Source: Pigmentiphaga sp.
GTDB taxonomy: Bacteria > Pseudomonadota > Gammaproteobacteria > Burkholderiales > Burkholderiaceae_B
DNA: 21,171 nucleotides
Direction: 5' to 3'
NCBI GenBank assembly: GCA_023228945.1
Contig: JALOAI010000044.1
Coordinates: 1 to 21,171 of the forward strand
The notes below the pieces were generated by a model that saw only the letters and a program-made list of their open reading frames with translations, made no database searches and was not told the DNA's origin. Numbering within the stretch: the first letter of the stretch is position 1; every line of letters begins with the position of its first letter. The position numbers were made by a program, and so were the translations under genes. Positions 1 through 6,399 of the stretch are shown here, piece after piece.

Positions 1-220
1 AGACGTGGATCGATGAGAATTTCGGCAGTTTCACGAGAACATGCTGGCAGGCCGCTCGCGGAGCCATACGAAAAATCCCCGACCAACCAACCATCTGGAC
101 CGAGCCTGCTGGCGGTCCTTTTATCTTGCGATGCTCCCCTTACTTCCCTGCCTTCCCGGCCTCGTATGCGATAGCGAACGCCGTTGCTCCCCTGACTACG
201 CTTGCCTGCGAGGGCGCCCC
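1..220. other. Left-edge stretch without a convincing gene
   Basis: This is the sequence beyond the stop codon of the lytic transglycosylase gene. Plus-strand frame 3 stays open from the window edge to about base 232, but I recognise nothing in its translation and see no start or ribosome site. It could be chance, or the tail of a plus-strand gene lying outside the window. Related elements often carry a relaxase gene somewhere beyond this point; none is visible here. Confidence 0.4.
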
Positions 221-949
221 TCATGACGGCTGCTGACCGGAAAGAGGGACGAACAGGCTATCCTCGACTTCGGAAGGGGCTGGATCTGGGATCTCTCCAG
301 CTTCATCCCGTGGCGCTTCGGATGGCGTCGAAACCGTACCGGACGTGACGCCGACCGGACGGGAAAAGAGCGGTGCGTGGGTCCAGGCCAGCGCATCGGC
401 GGGCGCGCTGGCGAGCGCGCGAGCGGGCGCTCCGCCGACCATCGGCGCGAGCATGGTGAGATAGGCGCGCGTCTCTCGCGGTAGCGGGCGGCCGGTCGCC
501 AGATGCTCATCATAGCGTCCTGGGCCAGCGTTATAGGCGGCCAGCATTGCAGTCGGATTGCCGTAACGATCGTGCAATTCACGAAGATAGGCAGCGCCCG
601 CGATGATGTTGTCGCGGGGGTCGTAGGGATCGCGGCCGAGACGATAACGCGCACGAAGTTCCGCCCAGGTGCCGGGCATGATCTGCATCAGTCCCATGGC
701 TCCAGCGTGCGAGATCGCGGTCACGTCGCCCGCACTCTCGACACGCATGACCGCCCATATCCAGGGCTCCGGGATGCCGAAACGACGCGATGCCTCGGCC
801 ACATGGGCGGCGATCGGCGTCACGGCGGACTGCGACTGCGCCGTCGCGGTTTCGCCGCGCGCGATGGCCGTCGCCGGCGCACTCGCAAGACTTGCGAGCA
901 ACGCCAGCGACAGCGCCCGGCGGCGCGATGTGCAGCAGCGCGGGCGCAC
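221..949 (-). CDS. VirB1-like lytic transglycosylase (SLT domain)
   Basis: Periplasmic muramidase that probably opens peptidoglycan locally for the conjugative channel. With the GTG start at 949 the product is about 242 residues. An Arg-rich N-terminus and a hydrophobic Ala/Leu segment (about residues 12-30) form a signal peptide. The SLT domain follows: the catalytic Glu lies in the MRVESAG motif near residue 71, then GLMQIMPGTW, then an AYNAGPG motif. The C-terminal tail is Pro/Ser/Glu-rich and low complexity. I chose the GTG at 949 because a GGAG site (959-962) sits 9 bases upstream and the start then falls just past the stop of the DUF736 gene. An in-frame GTG at 976 would overlap that gene by 23 bases. 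It is the last visible gene of the traF operon. Confidence 0.87.
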   Translation of the reverse strand: MRPRCCTSRRRALSLALLASLASAPATAIARGETATAQSQSAVTPIAAHVAEASRRFGIPEPWIWAVMRVESAGDVTAISHAGAMGLMQIMPGTWAELRARYRLGRDPYDPRDNIIAGAAYLRELHDRYGNPTAMLAAYNAGPGRYDEHLATGRPLPRETRAYLTMLAPMVGGAPARALASAPADALAWTHAPLFSRPVGVTSGTVSTPSEAPRDEAGEIPDPAPSEVEDSLFVPLSGQQPS

Positions 950-953
950 CGGA

Positions 954-1289
954 TCAGCTCCGATCTTCGCGGACACGCGGACGGCTTACCGACAGGCGGA
1001 AAGCCGAGCCCTCGTCGTCGGTGCGGAAGAGATGCGCGCGCAGAGTCTGGCCTGTGAACAACGGGCTTTCGATCTCCAGCGAGACATAGTCGCCCGCGCG
1101 TTCGCTGACATCCTTCCACGCAGCGCCGACTCTGGGGCCATGTTCGTCGTCGAGCAGGACGCGGAAATCCGGCGCTTTGTCTGCATCGCTCGGTTCGGCG
1201 CGAACGAGGGCGATAACCTCATCGATGCCGAACAACCGGATGCGGCCCGTAAAGCCATCATCGGTGGGTTTGAAGATATTGGGTTGCAT
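954..1289 (-). CDS. DUF736 family protein
   Basis: Small soluble protein of 111 residues belonging to the DUF736 family, which is almost confined to alphaproteobacterial conjugative elements. Its molecular role is unknown. The family pattern is visible: an FTGRIR-type N-terminus, APDFRVLL in the middle, then GAAWKD, YVSLEIESP and a C-terminal SRPR. The ATG at 1289 is preceded by GGAG about seven bases upstream. It lies between traF (52-base gap) and the lytic transglycosylase gene, whose start follows its stop within a few bases, so it is part of the transfer operon. The function is not predicted beyond association with DNA transfer. Confidence 0.85.
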   Translation of the reverse strand: MQPNIFKPTDDGFTGRIRLFGIDEVIALVRAEPSDADKAPDFRVLLDDEHGPRVGAAWKDVSERAGDYVSLEIESPLFTGQTLRAHLFRTDDEGSAFRLSVSRPRVREDRS

Positions 1290-1341
1290 TGCCAGTCTCC
1301 TTTGCTTGGCGGGGTGAAAGATTTCGCGGCACGGCGAACGC

Positions 1342-1839
1342 TCACATCGGCGTCGCCCGACCGATCACGGTTGCTGCGGGAAGCGGTCCGAAATAGCGGC
1401 CGTCGAGGCTGTCCTCGCGGTCGGCGTTTAGGAAGAAAAGCTGGTCGGCTGCGAGCGTTCGGCAGCCCGTCCAGGCTGGCAGCGCGCGGCCAAGCCGGTC
1501 GGTCTCCTTGGCGACGGTGACGGCCCGGCCATCGATGCTGATGGTGCCGCCAGTCCGGCAAACCGTCTGTCCGGGCAGCGCCGCGACACGCTTGAGGAGC
1601 GGCAGGCCGAGCGGCAGATAACCGCCCTCGGCGAGGAACCCCGCGATATCCGGCGGCGGCATCACCACGGCAAGCGCGCCGCGCGGGACGGAGTCGCCCG
1701 TCCGCACGCGGTAGAAGCCGATCGGAACGCTCGGACTGGCGTTCCAGATCAGTCGCGGCGGCGGATCGATCCACATGGAGATCGCGATGAGATTGACCGC
1801 GACGACGGCCGCCGCGAGCGTTTTCCACGGATAGGTCAT
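1342..1839 (-). CDS. traF: Conjugal transfer signal peptidase TraF (S26 family)
   Basis: Inner-membrane S26 serine peptidase. Members of this family, such as RP4 TraF, mature or cyclise the conjugative pilin. The 165-residue product has an N-terminal hydrophobic anchor (about residues 7-24). The catalytic serine is in the SPSVPIGFY motif (Ser37, the same position as in RP4 TraF). The likely general-base lysine is Lys83 in LLKRVAALPG. A C-terminal DSLDGRYFGPLP signature is typical of the family. Its ATG overlaps the stop of the DUF2840 gene by four bases (ATGA), which implies translational coupling. Length and motifs match a full-length family member. Confidence 0.9.
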   Translation of the reverse strand: MTYPWKTLAAAVVAVNLIAISMWIDPPPRLIWNASPSVPIGFYRVRTGDSVPRGALAVVMPPPDIAGFLAEGGYLPLGLPLLKRVAALPGQTVCRTGGTISIDGRAVTVAKETDRLGRALPAWTGCRTLAADQLFFLNADREDSLDGRYFGPLPAATVIGRATPM

Positions 1840-2312
1840 TGCAGGGAGCCTTTGCGGGCGAGCCAGGCGCGGTGGCGCTCCAGCGTGTAGGGACGCGGCG
1901 TTTCACGAGCGGCGAGACGATTGTGGACGTGGCGCCAATGGTCCGGCGCGGTGTCGGCGGGATCGATGCCGAGGGCGTCCACCGCGTCGATCGCTTCGAA
2001 CACGCGCTGGACCTTCGGCCAGCCGGAAACCCGCAGCAGAATGTCGCCGCCGGGATCGACGCCGGGCACGGTCTGATAAGGTTCGCCCGGCAGGACCGCG
2101 CGCAGAATGTCGATGCGGGAAACGACCGAGCCGAAGTCGTTGGACGCCCAGCGCACGAAGGCGAATATGCTGTTAGGAGCGAAGCCGAGGCGGCGACGGC
2201 GCCGATCGAGTATCTGATCCTCGACAGGACGTCCGAAGCGTATCCAGCGCTCGATCTTCTTCTCGATCCACAGCAGGTCGACGCGGGTGCGATCATCGCG
2301 GGCGGCGATCAT
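1836..2312 (-). CDS. DUF2840 family protein
   Basis: Protein of 158 residues recognised as a DUF2840 member, a family found beside traF and parA in alphaproteobacterial mobile elements. The biochemical role is unknown. Features that support the call are the N-terminal LLWIEKKIERWIRFGRP, the central FAFVRWASNDFGS and the GGDILLRVSGWPKVQRVF segment. There is no signal peptide or membrane segment, so it is probably cytoplasmic. It overlaps the ribbon-helix-helix gene upstream by four bases and traF downstream by four bases, so it is translated as part of a tightly coupled unit. Confidence 0.85.
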   Translation of the reverse strand: MIAARDDRTRVDLLWIEKKIERWIRFGRPVEDQILDRRRRRLGFAPNSIFAFVRWASNDFGSVVSRIDILRAVLPGEPYQTVPGVDPGGDILLRVSGWPKVQRVFEAIDAVDALGIDPADTAPDHWRHVHNRLAARETPRPYTLERHRAWLARKGSLQ

Positions 2313-2569
2313 GGGGCGCGCTCCTGATCCTCGTCCGGGAAGGCATCGGCGAGCATGGCGCGCAACAGATCGGCCAGCGTCAGCCCGCGCTGGAGCGCCG
2401 CCAGCTTGATCCGTTTCCGCAAGTCCGGCGTCACGTCGATGGTGAGCCGCGCGGTGTTCGCGCTGCGTGACGGCGGCGTGGTTCGTTCCCGATCGCCGTC
2501 GGATACCCAGGATTCAACACCGCGTGGCCGGGCGACGAAACGCCTGGATGGTTTCACCGGACCGCTCAT
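2309..2569 (-). CDS. Ribbon-helix-helix partition partner / centromere-binding candidate
   Basis: Small basic protein of 86 residues. The first 35 residues are a flexible Arg/Ser-rich tail. Residues about 41-78 (ARLTIDVTPDLRKRIKLAALQ, then GLTLADLLRAML) have the strand-helix-helix pattern of RHH DNA-binding proteins such as ParG. Its start overlaps the parA stop by four bases, so it is very likely the ParA partner that binds a centromere-like site and may repress the operon. The flexible arm plus RHH core is the layout of type Ib partition proteins. I infer this from position and fold pattern, not from recognising a close homologue. Confidence 0.75.
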   Translation of the reverse strand: MSGPVKPSRRFVARPRGVESWVSDGDRERTTPPSRSANTARLTIDVTPDLRKRIKLAALQRGLTLADLLRAMLADAFPDEDQERAP

Positions 2570-3204
2570 GGCAGCAAGCTCTCGACCTGCTGCGCCAGAG
2601 CGACGATTTCGCGCGCAGCGATGCTGCCCGAGTCCATTTCGGACGCGAGCCGCCCGGTTCGCAGCGCATCTGCGAAGATCACCCGCTGACCGACATGGGC
2701 CGACAGCAGAGGCGGATCATGGTCAGCAAGATTGTCGGCAGTGGCGCGTCCGATCAGCGTGCGCGCAGGATAGCGGTTGAGAATGAAACGCGCCGCGATC
2801 GCGGGTTTGAAGATGCGGGCCTGATCGAGCAGCGTCAGCATCTCGGCCGAAGCCCATCCGTCAAGCGGCGATGGCTGCACCGGCAGGAGGACGAGATCGG
2901 CGGCGAGCAGAGCAGAGCGGAGCAATCCCGCGACACGGGGCGGCCCGTCGATCACCACATGGTCGACGCTGCGCGCCAGCTCCGGCGCCTCGTGGTGCAG
3001 CGTGTCGCGTGCGAGACCGACGACGCTGAACAGTCGCGGCAAGCCTTGCGACGCGCGCTCCTGGGCCCAGTCCAGCGCCGAACCCTGCGGATCGGCATCG
3101 ATCAGGAGCACGCGCTTGCCGGTGATGGCCCACTGGCCAGCCAGGTGGAGCGCGAGGGTCGTCTTGCCGACGCCGCCCTTCTGATTGAGGAACGCGACGA
3201 TCAT
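2566..3204 (-). CDS. parA: ParA-type partition ATPase
   Basis: ATPase of 212 residues that segregates the element's DNA. A deviant Walker A box KGGVGKTT is at residues 9-16, the Walker A' motif LLIDADPQGS at about 33-42, and a Walker B-like VVIDGPP follows. There is no N-terminal HTH extension, so it is a short (type Ib-like) ParA that relies on the small RHH protein encoded by the next gene for DNA binding. The stop overlaps the RHH start by four bases. The upstream intergenic region carries iterons, a palindrome beside a possible -10 element, and the end of repA, which gives a compact rep-ori-par module. Confidence 0.93.
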   Translation of the reverse strand: MIVAFLNQKGGVGKTTLALHLAGQWAITGKRVLLIDADPQGSALDWAQERASQGLPRLFSVVGLARDTLHHEAPELARSVDHVVIDGPPRVAGLLRSALLAADLVLLPVQPSPLDGWASAEMLTLLDQARIFKPAIAARFILNRYPARTLIGRATADNLADHDPPLLSAHVGQRVIFADALRTGRLASEMDSGSIAAREIVALAQQVESLLP

Positions 3205-3239
3205 CGCGCTTCGTCCACAGGGGCGCAGCCCGTTAGCAT

Positions 3240-3254
3240 GAATCCGAAGGATTC
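3240..3254. promoter_or_regulatory. Small palindrome upstream of parA
   Basis: GAATCC and GGATTC form 6-base inverted arms around GAA, 36 bases upstream of the parA start. The repeated heptamer GTTAGCA flanks it on both sides. It could be a binding site for ParA or RHH autoregulation. No function can be read from the sequence alone. Confidence 0.35.
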
Positions 3255-3283
3255 AGAGTTAGCAATGTTAAGGGGCGGAATCG

Positions 3284-3306
3284 CGCAATGATTCCATTGC
3301 GTTATA
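3284..3306 (-). promoter_or_regulatory. Candidate parA operon promoter and operator
   Basis: On the minus strand a TATAAC hexamer (3301-3306) is followed directly by a palindrome with 7-base arms, CGCAATG and CATTGCG, around a 4-base spacer (3284-3301). A palindrome abutting a -10-like hexamer is the usual place for an autorepressor of a partition operon. The -35 element is not convincing, and part of the upstream sequence is iteron. Confidence 0.45.
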
Positions 3307-3315
3307 GGTGGTTTT

Positions 3316-3401
3316 GGTTCCTGATAGTCCGAGGATCGGGTTCCCGATCGTCCGATAGTCGCGGTTCCTGATAGTCCGTGTCTCATGGCAACTTATCCAC
3401 A
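3316..3401. other. oriV: Candidate replication origin: three iterons and a DnaA box
   Basis: Three direct copies of a 16-base repeat lie at 3316-3331, 3339-3354 and 3363-3378. On the plus strand the first and third are identical (GGTTCCTGATAGTCCG) and the second differs at two bases. The spacing is 23 and 24 bases, about two helical turns, as expected for iterons bound by a replication initiator. A perfect 9-base DnaA box TTATCCACA sits at 3393-3401, inside the last codons of repA. The region toward parA is comparatively AT-rich. Together with the adjacent repA and parA this supports an origin. Confidence 0.75.
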
Positions 3402-4255
3402 GGCGGGTAGCCCATCCGCCGCATGGCGGCGTCGAGCGGATCGATGGGGAGCGGAGTGAAGTTCAGCCGGTGGCGGCCGAGTTCGTAGGTGAGGGTCAGC
3501 CGGTATCCGGGCAGGGGTTGGCGGCGGACGATATCGCGCAGTTCGAAGCTGAACCGCTTGAGCGGCGAGAGGACGCCCGACTTCAGGTGAAGGTGGGCGA
3601 CGTCGAAGCTCCACCCATGTTCCTGCCGTCCGCCATGCTTGCGGCAGATGCGATAGAGCCAGCGTTCCAGCCCGCCGGTCAGGCTGAAATAGGCGCGGTC
3701 GATGGTAAGGACGAGCGCGTGATCCAGCACCCCGGCGTAGAACCAGTCGGGAACGATCATCTCGATGCCGAGCGCGCGGCCCTTCCCGTCGAGACGCTCG
3801 CGCCATTCGTTGATCCAGGAGAAGCGATGGCGCCGCCGCTGGGTGGTTTGACGGATGCTGGTGGCGATCGTGGTCGACTGAAGCCGGTCGAGACCGGCGC
3901 GCAGCCGCTCATAGCTGGCCTTGCCGGTGCCGCGCCTTGTAAAGGTCAGGATGTCATAGGGCGTGGCGGCGATGAGGCGCGAGGTCGGCAGGCTGGCGTC
4001 GTGCGCCTCGACGATCTGGCTCGCGGCCCAGATCAGAATATCAGCATCCCATATGGTGGCCATGCCATGTTCGGGCGTCGCCTCGACCTGGATCGAGACC
4101 TCGCCCATGCGAAACTCGATCGGTGCGACCCGCTTGCTCTTGGCGAGCGAGAAGAAGGGCCAGCTCATCAGATCCTGGGCATCGCGCGGTGCGACATCAC
4201 CGCCAGCCGGGCGGAACAGGTCGAGCTGCCGGGCGGGAGCTTTGCTTAGCGACAT
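3383..4255 (-). CDS. repA: Plasmid-type replication initiator protein A
   Basis: Initiator of 290 residues of the RPA (replication initiator protein A) family of plasmids and ICEs. Recognisable stretches are the N-terminal QLDLFRP, then MSWPFFSLAK, the central TPYDILTFTRRGTGKASYERL and the C-terminal YFSLTGGLERWLYRICRKHGG block. It should bind the iterons that directly follow its stop codon and recruit host DnaA and helicase. The ATG at 4255 lies three bases after the stop of the small HTH gene, with no strong ribosome site, so translation may be coupled to that gene. Its presence means the element can probably replicate on its own, either as a plasmid or as the circular form of an ICE. Confidence 0.9.
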   Translation of the reverse strand: MSLSKAPARQLDLFRPAGGDVAPRDAQDLMSWPFFSLAKSKRVAPIEFRMGEVSIQVEATPEHGMATIWDADILIWAASQIVEAHDASLPTSRLIAATPYDILTFTRRGTGKASYERLRAGLDRLQSTTIATSIRQTTQRRRHRFSWINEWRERLDGKGRALGIEMIVPDWFYAGVLDHALVLTIDRAYFSLTGGLERWLYRICRKHGGRQEHGWSFDVAHLHLKSGVLSPLKRFSFELRDIVRRQPLPGYRLTLTYELGRHRLNFTPLPIDPLDAAMRRMGYPPVDKLP

Positions 4256-4258
4256 GGA

Positions 4259-4522
4259 TTATCGCCCGCGCGTCCCGCTGGCGTGCCGCCTTGTCGTGGC
4301 CAGGCCGGGTCCCGGATCGGATGTCGAGCGCCGCATCCCGGCCGCCGCCCAATCGTCGATGTCGGCAACCGTGTAGACGATGCGTCCGCCGAGCTTGTGG
4401 TAGATGGGGCCGGTTCCGAAGCAGCGATGCTTTTCTAGGGTGCGCGGCGACAGCCCGAGACGCTTCGCAGCATCGGGGGTTCGCAGAAAGCGCGGCGCAG
4501 TGTCTGGGGCGTCAGGCTGCAT
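4259..4522 (-). CDS. Small HTH protein, AlpA/excisionase-like (RdfS-like candidate)
   Basis: Protein of 87 residues with a MerR/AlpA-type winged HTH: FLRTPDAAKRLGLSPRTLEK (about residues 12-31) is the helix-turn-helix. GGRIVYTVADIDDW is the wing and following helix of this family. The tail is basic and low complexity. I chose the ATG at 4522 because GGAG lies eight bases upstream; a longer in-frame start at 4579 is less likely. Proteins of this kind act as recombination directionality factors or as transcriptional regulators. It sits directly downstream of the FseA-like activator and ahead of repA. In ICEMlSymR7A FseA activates the excisionase gene rdfS, so an RdfS-like role is an attractive inference, but no integrase is visible to confirm it. 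Confidence 0.7.
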   Translation of the reverse strand: MQPDAPDTAPRFLRTPDAAKRLGLSPRTLEKHRCFGTGPIYHKLGGRIVYTVADIDDWAAAGMRRSTSDPGPGLATTRRHASGTRGR

Positions 4523-4653
4523 GATCGGTCTCCGTCGAAGCGCGGGCCACGAGGGCAAGGCGCGTGGTACTGGAGACAAGGCTGGCGTATGCCGCCTATG
4601 CCGGGAGAGAGGGCAAAATCAGCCTGCGGGAAATGTCGCACCGGCGTAGAGCG
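4523..4653 (-). promoter_or_regulatory. Candidate activator-controlled promoter region of the HTH-repA operon
   Basis: This 131-base gap separates the FseA-like gene from the small HTH gene. It contains a tandem repeat TATGCCG (4588-4594 and 4597-4603, 9-base period), the only repeated motif I see here. If the activator works as in ICEMlSymR7A, its target should be in this gap. I see no strong -35/-10 pair, as expected for an activator-dependent promoter. Confidence 0.35.
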
Positions 4654-5440
4654 TCACCGGCTCCGGAGCAGATCGAGATATCCGGTTTCGCTGAGCCGAA
4701 TGGCCTCGTCGCGCAGTCGTTGAACCTGCCGGCGTTCATTGGCCGCGCGCCAGTCGGAACCATGCAGCTCCAGGCCGGGATAAACCGCGGCGTCGGCCAG
4801 CTCGCGCGTGCTCAGACCCGCCGCGAGGAGACTGAGCAGGTGCAGCAGGAAACTCAGGCGCAGGCGCTGAAATTCCGTTGGCCGGAAAGCGGCGGATTGT
4901 TTGCCGCGCGGCGCGCCCTGAAGTTGGCGCCGGAATTGGTCGGCGACGGCCCGGCGCAAAGGATAGTCCCGGTCGGGAGTGAGAGCGATGACCGTGCCTG
5001 CGCGCATAGCGGGATCAGACAGCCACAGGCGCAGGCGTCCACCGGGATCGTCGATAACGAGATGGCGACCGCTCTGGTCCGTGTGATCGGCGAGGATCGG
5101 GCCGAGATCGGCCGGATCAAATGCAGGCGCGGCAGCACAACCCTGGGGCGGGGGCGCCAGCACGACTGTGCCTGGCGCGACGTCGGGTCGCCATAGCGCG
5201 GGCGCGGCTGCGGCCGACACATAAGGGTCGATGGGGAAACACCAACCCCCAGCGCCGGACGAAGTCCGCGCTGAGGGTCTCCTCCCGATGTGCACCGTCC
5301 GCGATCGTCGATGTCATCCGATCATAGTCACGGCGGTAGTTCTTGTTGTGCCGCAGGAACTCCTGCGCAAAGTCCGCGTAATCGAAATTGGCGGTTACCC
5401 CGGCGATCGCTTGCGACCGCCAATCGCTGGCAGTTGGCAT
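4654..5440 (-). CDS. fseA: FseA-like DUF6499-DUF2285 transfer activator, expressed by +1 frameshift
   Basis: Two overlapping frames encode one conserved protein. Frame 0 starts at the ATG at 5440 (GGGAGAGG just upstream). It gives the DUF6499 part: SDWRS, then FAQEFLRHNKNYRRDY and finally the RRWGLVF motif; unshifted it would end at 5117 after 107 residues. The +1 frame supplies PIDPYVSAAAAPALWRPDV and a basic DUF2285 domain, ending at 4654. Skipping one base at the UUU-CCC-C site (5233-5239) joins them into about 261 residues with the domain order of FseA. FseA of ICEMlSymR7A is made by +1 slippage of tRNA-Phe from UUU to UUC and activates the excisionase gene rdfS. A disabling one-base insertion or a sequencing error in the 4-base C run would look the same. 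Confidence 0.75.
5233..5239 (-). promoter_or_regulatory. Probable +1 programmed ribosomal frameshift site
   Basis: On the minus strand the frame-0 codons read GTG TTT CCC CAT. If the Phe tRNA slips from UUU to UUC, decoding continues as CCC ATC GAC, which restores the family sequence WGLVF-PIDPY. This is the slippage type reported for fseA of ICEMlSymR7A, at the same place between the DUF6499 and DUF2285 parts. CCC-C slippage by a Pro tRNA would give the same peptide. Confidence 0.68.
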
Positions 5441-5573
5441 CGCACCTCTCCCTGTATCCCGTATTCGGGGTCAGGAGAGCGAGCTTGCCTGCGCTCACCC
5501 ACGCCAGAAGAACCGCCCGAGCGCATGAATTCAACGACTTGCGGGAGAACGTGCTGTGCGTCGGGCGCAGCGA

Positions 5574-5609
5574 ACCCCGGTGGCCGGCCGCGACGGTTCT
5601 ACCGGGGGT
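5574..5609 (-). terminator. Hairpin over the stop codon of the DUF2285 antiactivator gene
   Basis: ACCCCGGT (5574-5581) pairs with ACCGGGGGT (5601-5609) with one bulged G. The stop codon of the small DUF2285 gene (5599-5601) overlaps the arm. No T run follows, so it may be a weak terminator or a processing or stability hairpin between the antiactivator and the activator. Confidence 0.4.
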
Positions 5610-5862
5610 GTCCTTCGAGCAAATGACGATATCCGACTTCGGTCATCCACCTGGCGCGGGCGAGGTGACTTTCGTAGATGCCCCAGGCGCGCTCGGGATC
5701 TGTTGCCGGATCAAGGCCAAATATCACGCGGACAATCTCATGCCAGTGCGCGCCCTCGGCATCCGCTTCGAGCAGGCGCAGATAGGTAACGAAATGCCGT
5801 TCGTCATAGGGGTTCACCCGTCTTGTCTGCGGAGGCGCGTCGTCAAATGCAGGAATGGTCAT
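5599..5862 (-). CDS. Single-domain DUF2285 protein, QseM-like antiactivator
   Basis: Protein of 87 residues consisting of one DUF2285 domain: NPYDERHFVTYLRLLEADAE, then an EIVRVIFGLDP segment, and near the end the HLARARWMTEVGYRHLL block. DUF2285 is an extended-turn HTH variant. In ICEMlSymR7A the acidic QseM domain binds the DUF6499 domain of FseA and blocks activation. Here the count is about 14 Asp/Glu against 10 Arg and no Lys, while the DUF2285 part of the neighbouring activator is clearly basic, which is the charge contrast expected of the antagonistic pair. I chose the ATG at 5862; an upstream start at 5988 adds an Arg-rich, unlikely N-terminus. The gene lies 158 bases upstream of the activator on the same strand. 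Confidence 0.75.
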   Translation of the reverse strand: MTIPAFDDAPPQTRRVNPYDERHFVTYLRLLEADAEGAHWHEIVRVIFGLDPATDPERAWGIYESHLARARWMTEVGYRHLLEGHPR

Positions 5863-6048
5863 TGCGCGACACCTGGCGCCCAGGAGGCGTTGCGATTGTC
5901 CCGAACACGGAGCCCGGTTATGCGACCGATGGGATAAGCGCCTCGCGCGCGGCCCGCAAATCGCGCCCACTGCCAGAACCTTCCGCAAAGGAGACGCGGG
6001 TCGTGGAACACCCTGCGCACCGGTCGTCCCGACAATAACGGATGAAGA

Positions 6049-6261
6049 TCAGCTCGACTTGCGGAAGAATTCCATCGGGTCAATGTCGAGGATCGTCGCG
6101 ATCCGTTCGAGCATATCGACGGTCGCCGCGTGTTCTTCGCGCTCCAGCATTCCAACATAGTTGCGGTTGATCCCGGCACGGTCCGCAAGCTCCTCCTGCG
6201 ACAAGCCTTTGGCATGACGCATGTGACGCAAGTTGGTGGCGACGATCTCCCGCAAGCTCAT
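6049..6261 (-). CDS. XRE-family repressor, C-protein/QseC-like
   Basis: Transcriptional regulator of 70 residues made almost only of a Cro/CI-type HTH domain. The recognition region is LSQEELADRAGINRNYVGML (about residues 19-38), and the protein ends with IDPMEFFRK. This size and layout is that of restriction-modification controller (C) proteins and of QseC, which represses qseM in ICEMlSymR7A. It lies 186 bases upstream of the QseM-like gene and faces the same way, whereas the ICEMlSymR7A pair is divergent. The ATG at 6261 has no obvious Shine-Dalgarno sequence. A near-palindrome overlaps the best -10 candidate upstream, so autoregulation is likely. Assignment as a QseC equivalent rests on context. 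Confidence 0.8.
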   Translation of the reverse strand: MSLREIVATNLRHMRHAKGLSQEELADRAGINRNYVGMLEREEHAATVDMLERIATILDIDPMEFFRKSS

Positions 6262-6297
6262 GCGGGGGACGTCGCCGCTCTGCCTAACCCATGGCCA

Positions 6298-6338
6298 CCT
6301 AATATACTAGGGAATCGTATCTACGTAACGGCGTATCT
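6298..6338 (-). promoter_or_regulatory. Promoter/operator of the XRE regulator
   Basis: On the minus strand TATATT (6301-6306) is a good -10 box with TTACGT 16 bases upstream as a possible -35. The -10 lies inside CCTAATATACTAGG (6298-6311), a 14-base palindrome with one mismatched pair, a natural site for autorepression. The heptamer CGTATCT is repeated at 6316-6322 and 6332-6338. This is the most AT-rich short stretch of the region. Confidence 0.55.
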
Positions 6339-6367
6339 GCGGAAATCCGCCACTACGCATTCAAGGA

Positions 6368-6394
6368 ACGCGGGGCCGACGAGCGGCCCCGCGT
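6368..6394 (-). terminator. Strong hairpin terminator after the 57-residue gene
   Basis: Perfect 11-base arms ACGCGGGGCCG (6368-6378) and CGGCCCCGCGT (6384-6394) enclose a five-base loop. The hairpin begins a few bases past the stop of the 6400-6573 gene and is followed on the minus strand by TTCCTT. It separates that gene from the XRE regulator promoter. Confidence 0.75.
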
Positions 6395-6399
6395 CCGTC

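Noticed and set aside
3..234. Open plus-strand frame 3 at the left edge
   Set aside because: No similarity recognised, no start in the window, and it runs against the direction of all neighbours; kept only as a possibility in the edge entry.
949..2296. 436-residue minus-strand frame across traF and DUF2840
   Set aside because: Its product is Ser/Arg/Pro-rich and in a different frame from three recognisable, coupled genes in the same place.
3201..3386. 61-residue open frame across the iteron region
   Set aside because: It overlaps the iterons and the parA promoter palindrome, has no ribosome site and no recognisable product.
4654..5295. Treating the DUF2285 half as a separate gene with its own ATG at 5295
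   Set aside because: The N-terminal residues before the frame junction (RRPSARTSSGAGG) are out-of-frame reading of the conserved DUF6499 region; the real continuity is through the +1 frame change at 5233-5239.
5863..5988. Longer start for the QseM-like protein
   Set aside because: The added 42 residues are Arg/Cys-rich with no similarity to DUF2285 proteins; the ATG at 5862 gives the normal family N-terminus.
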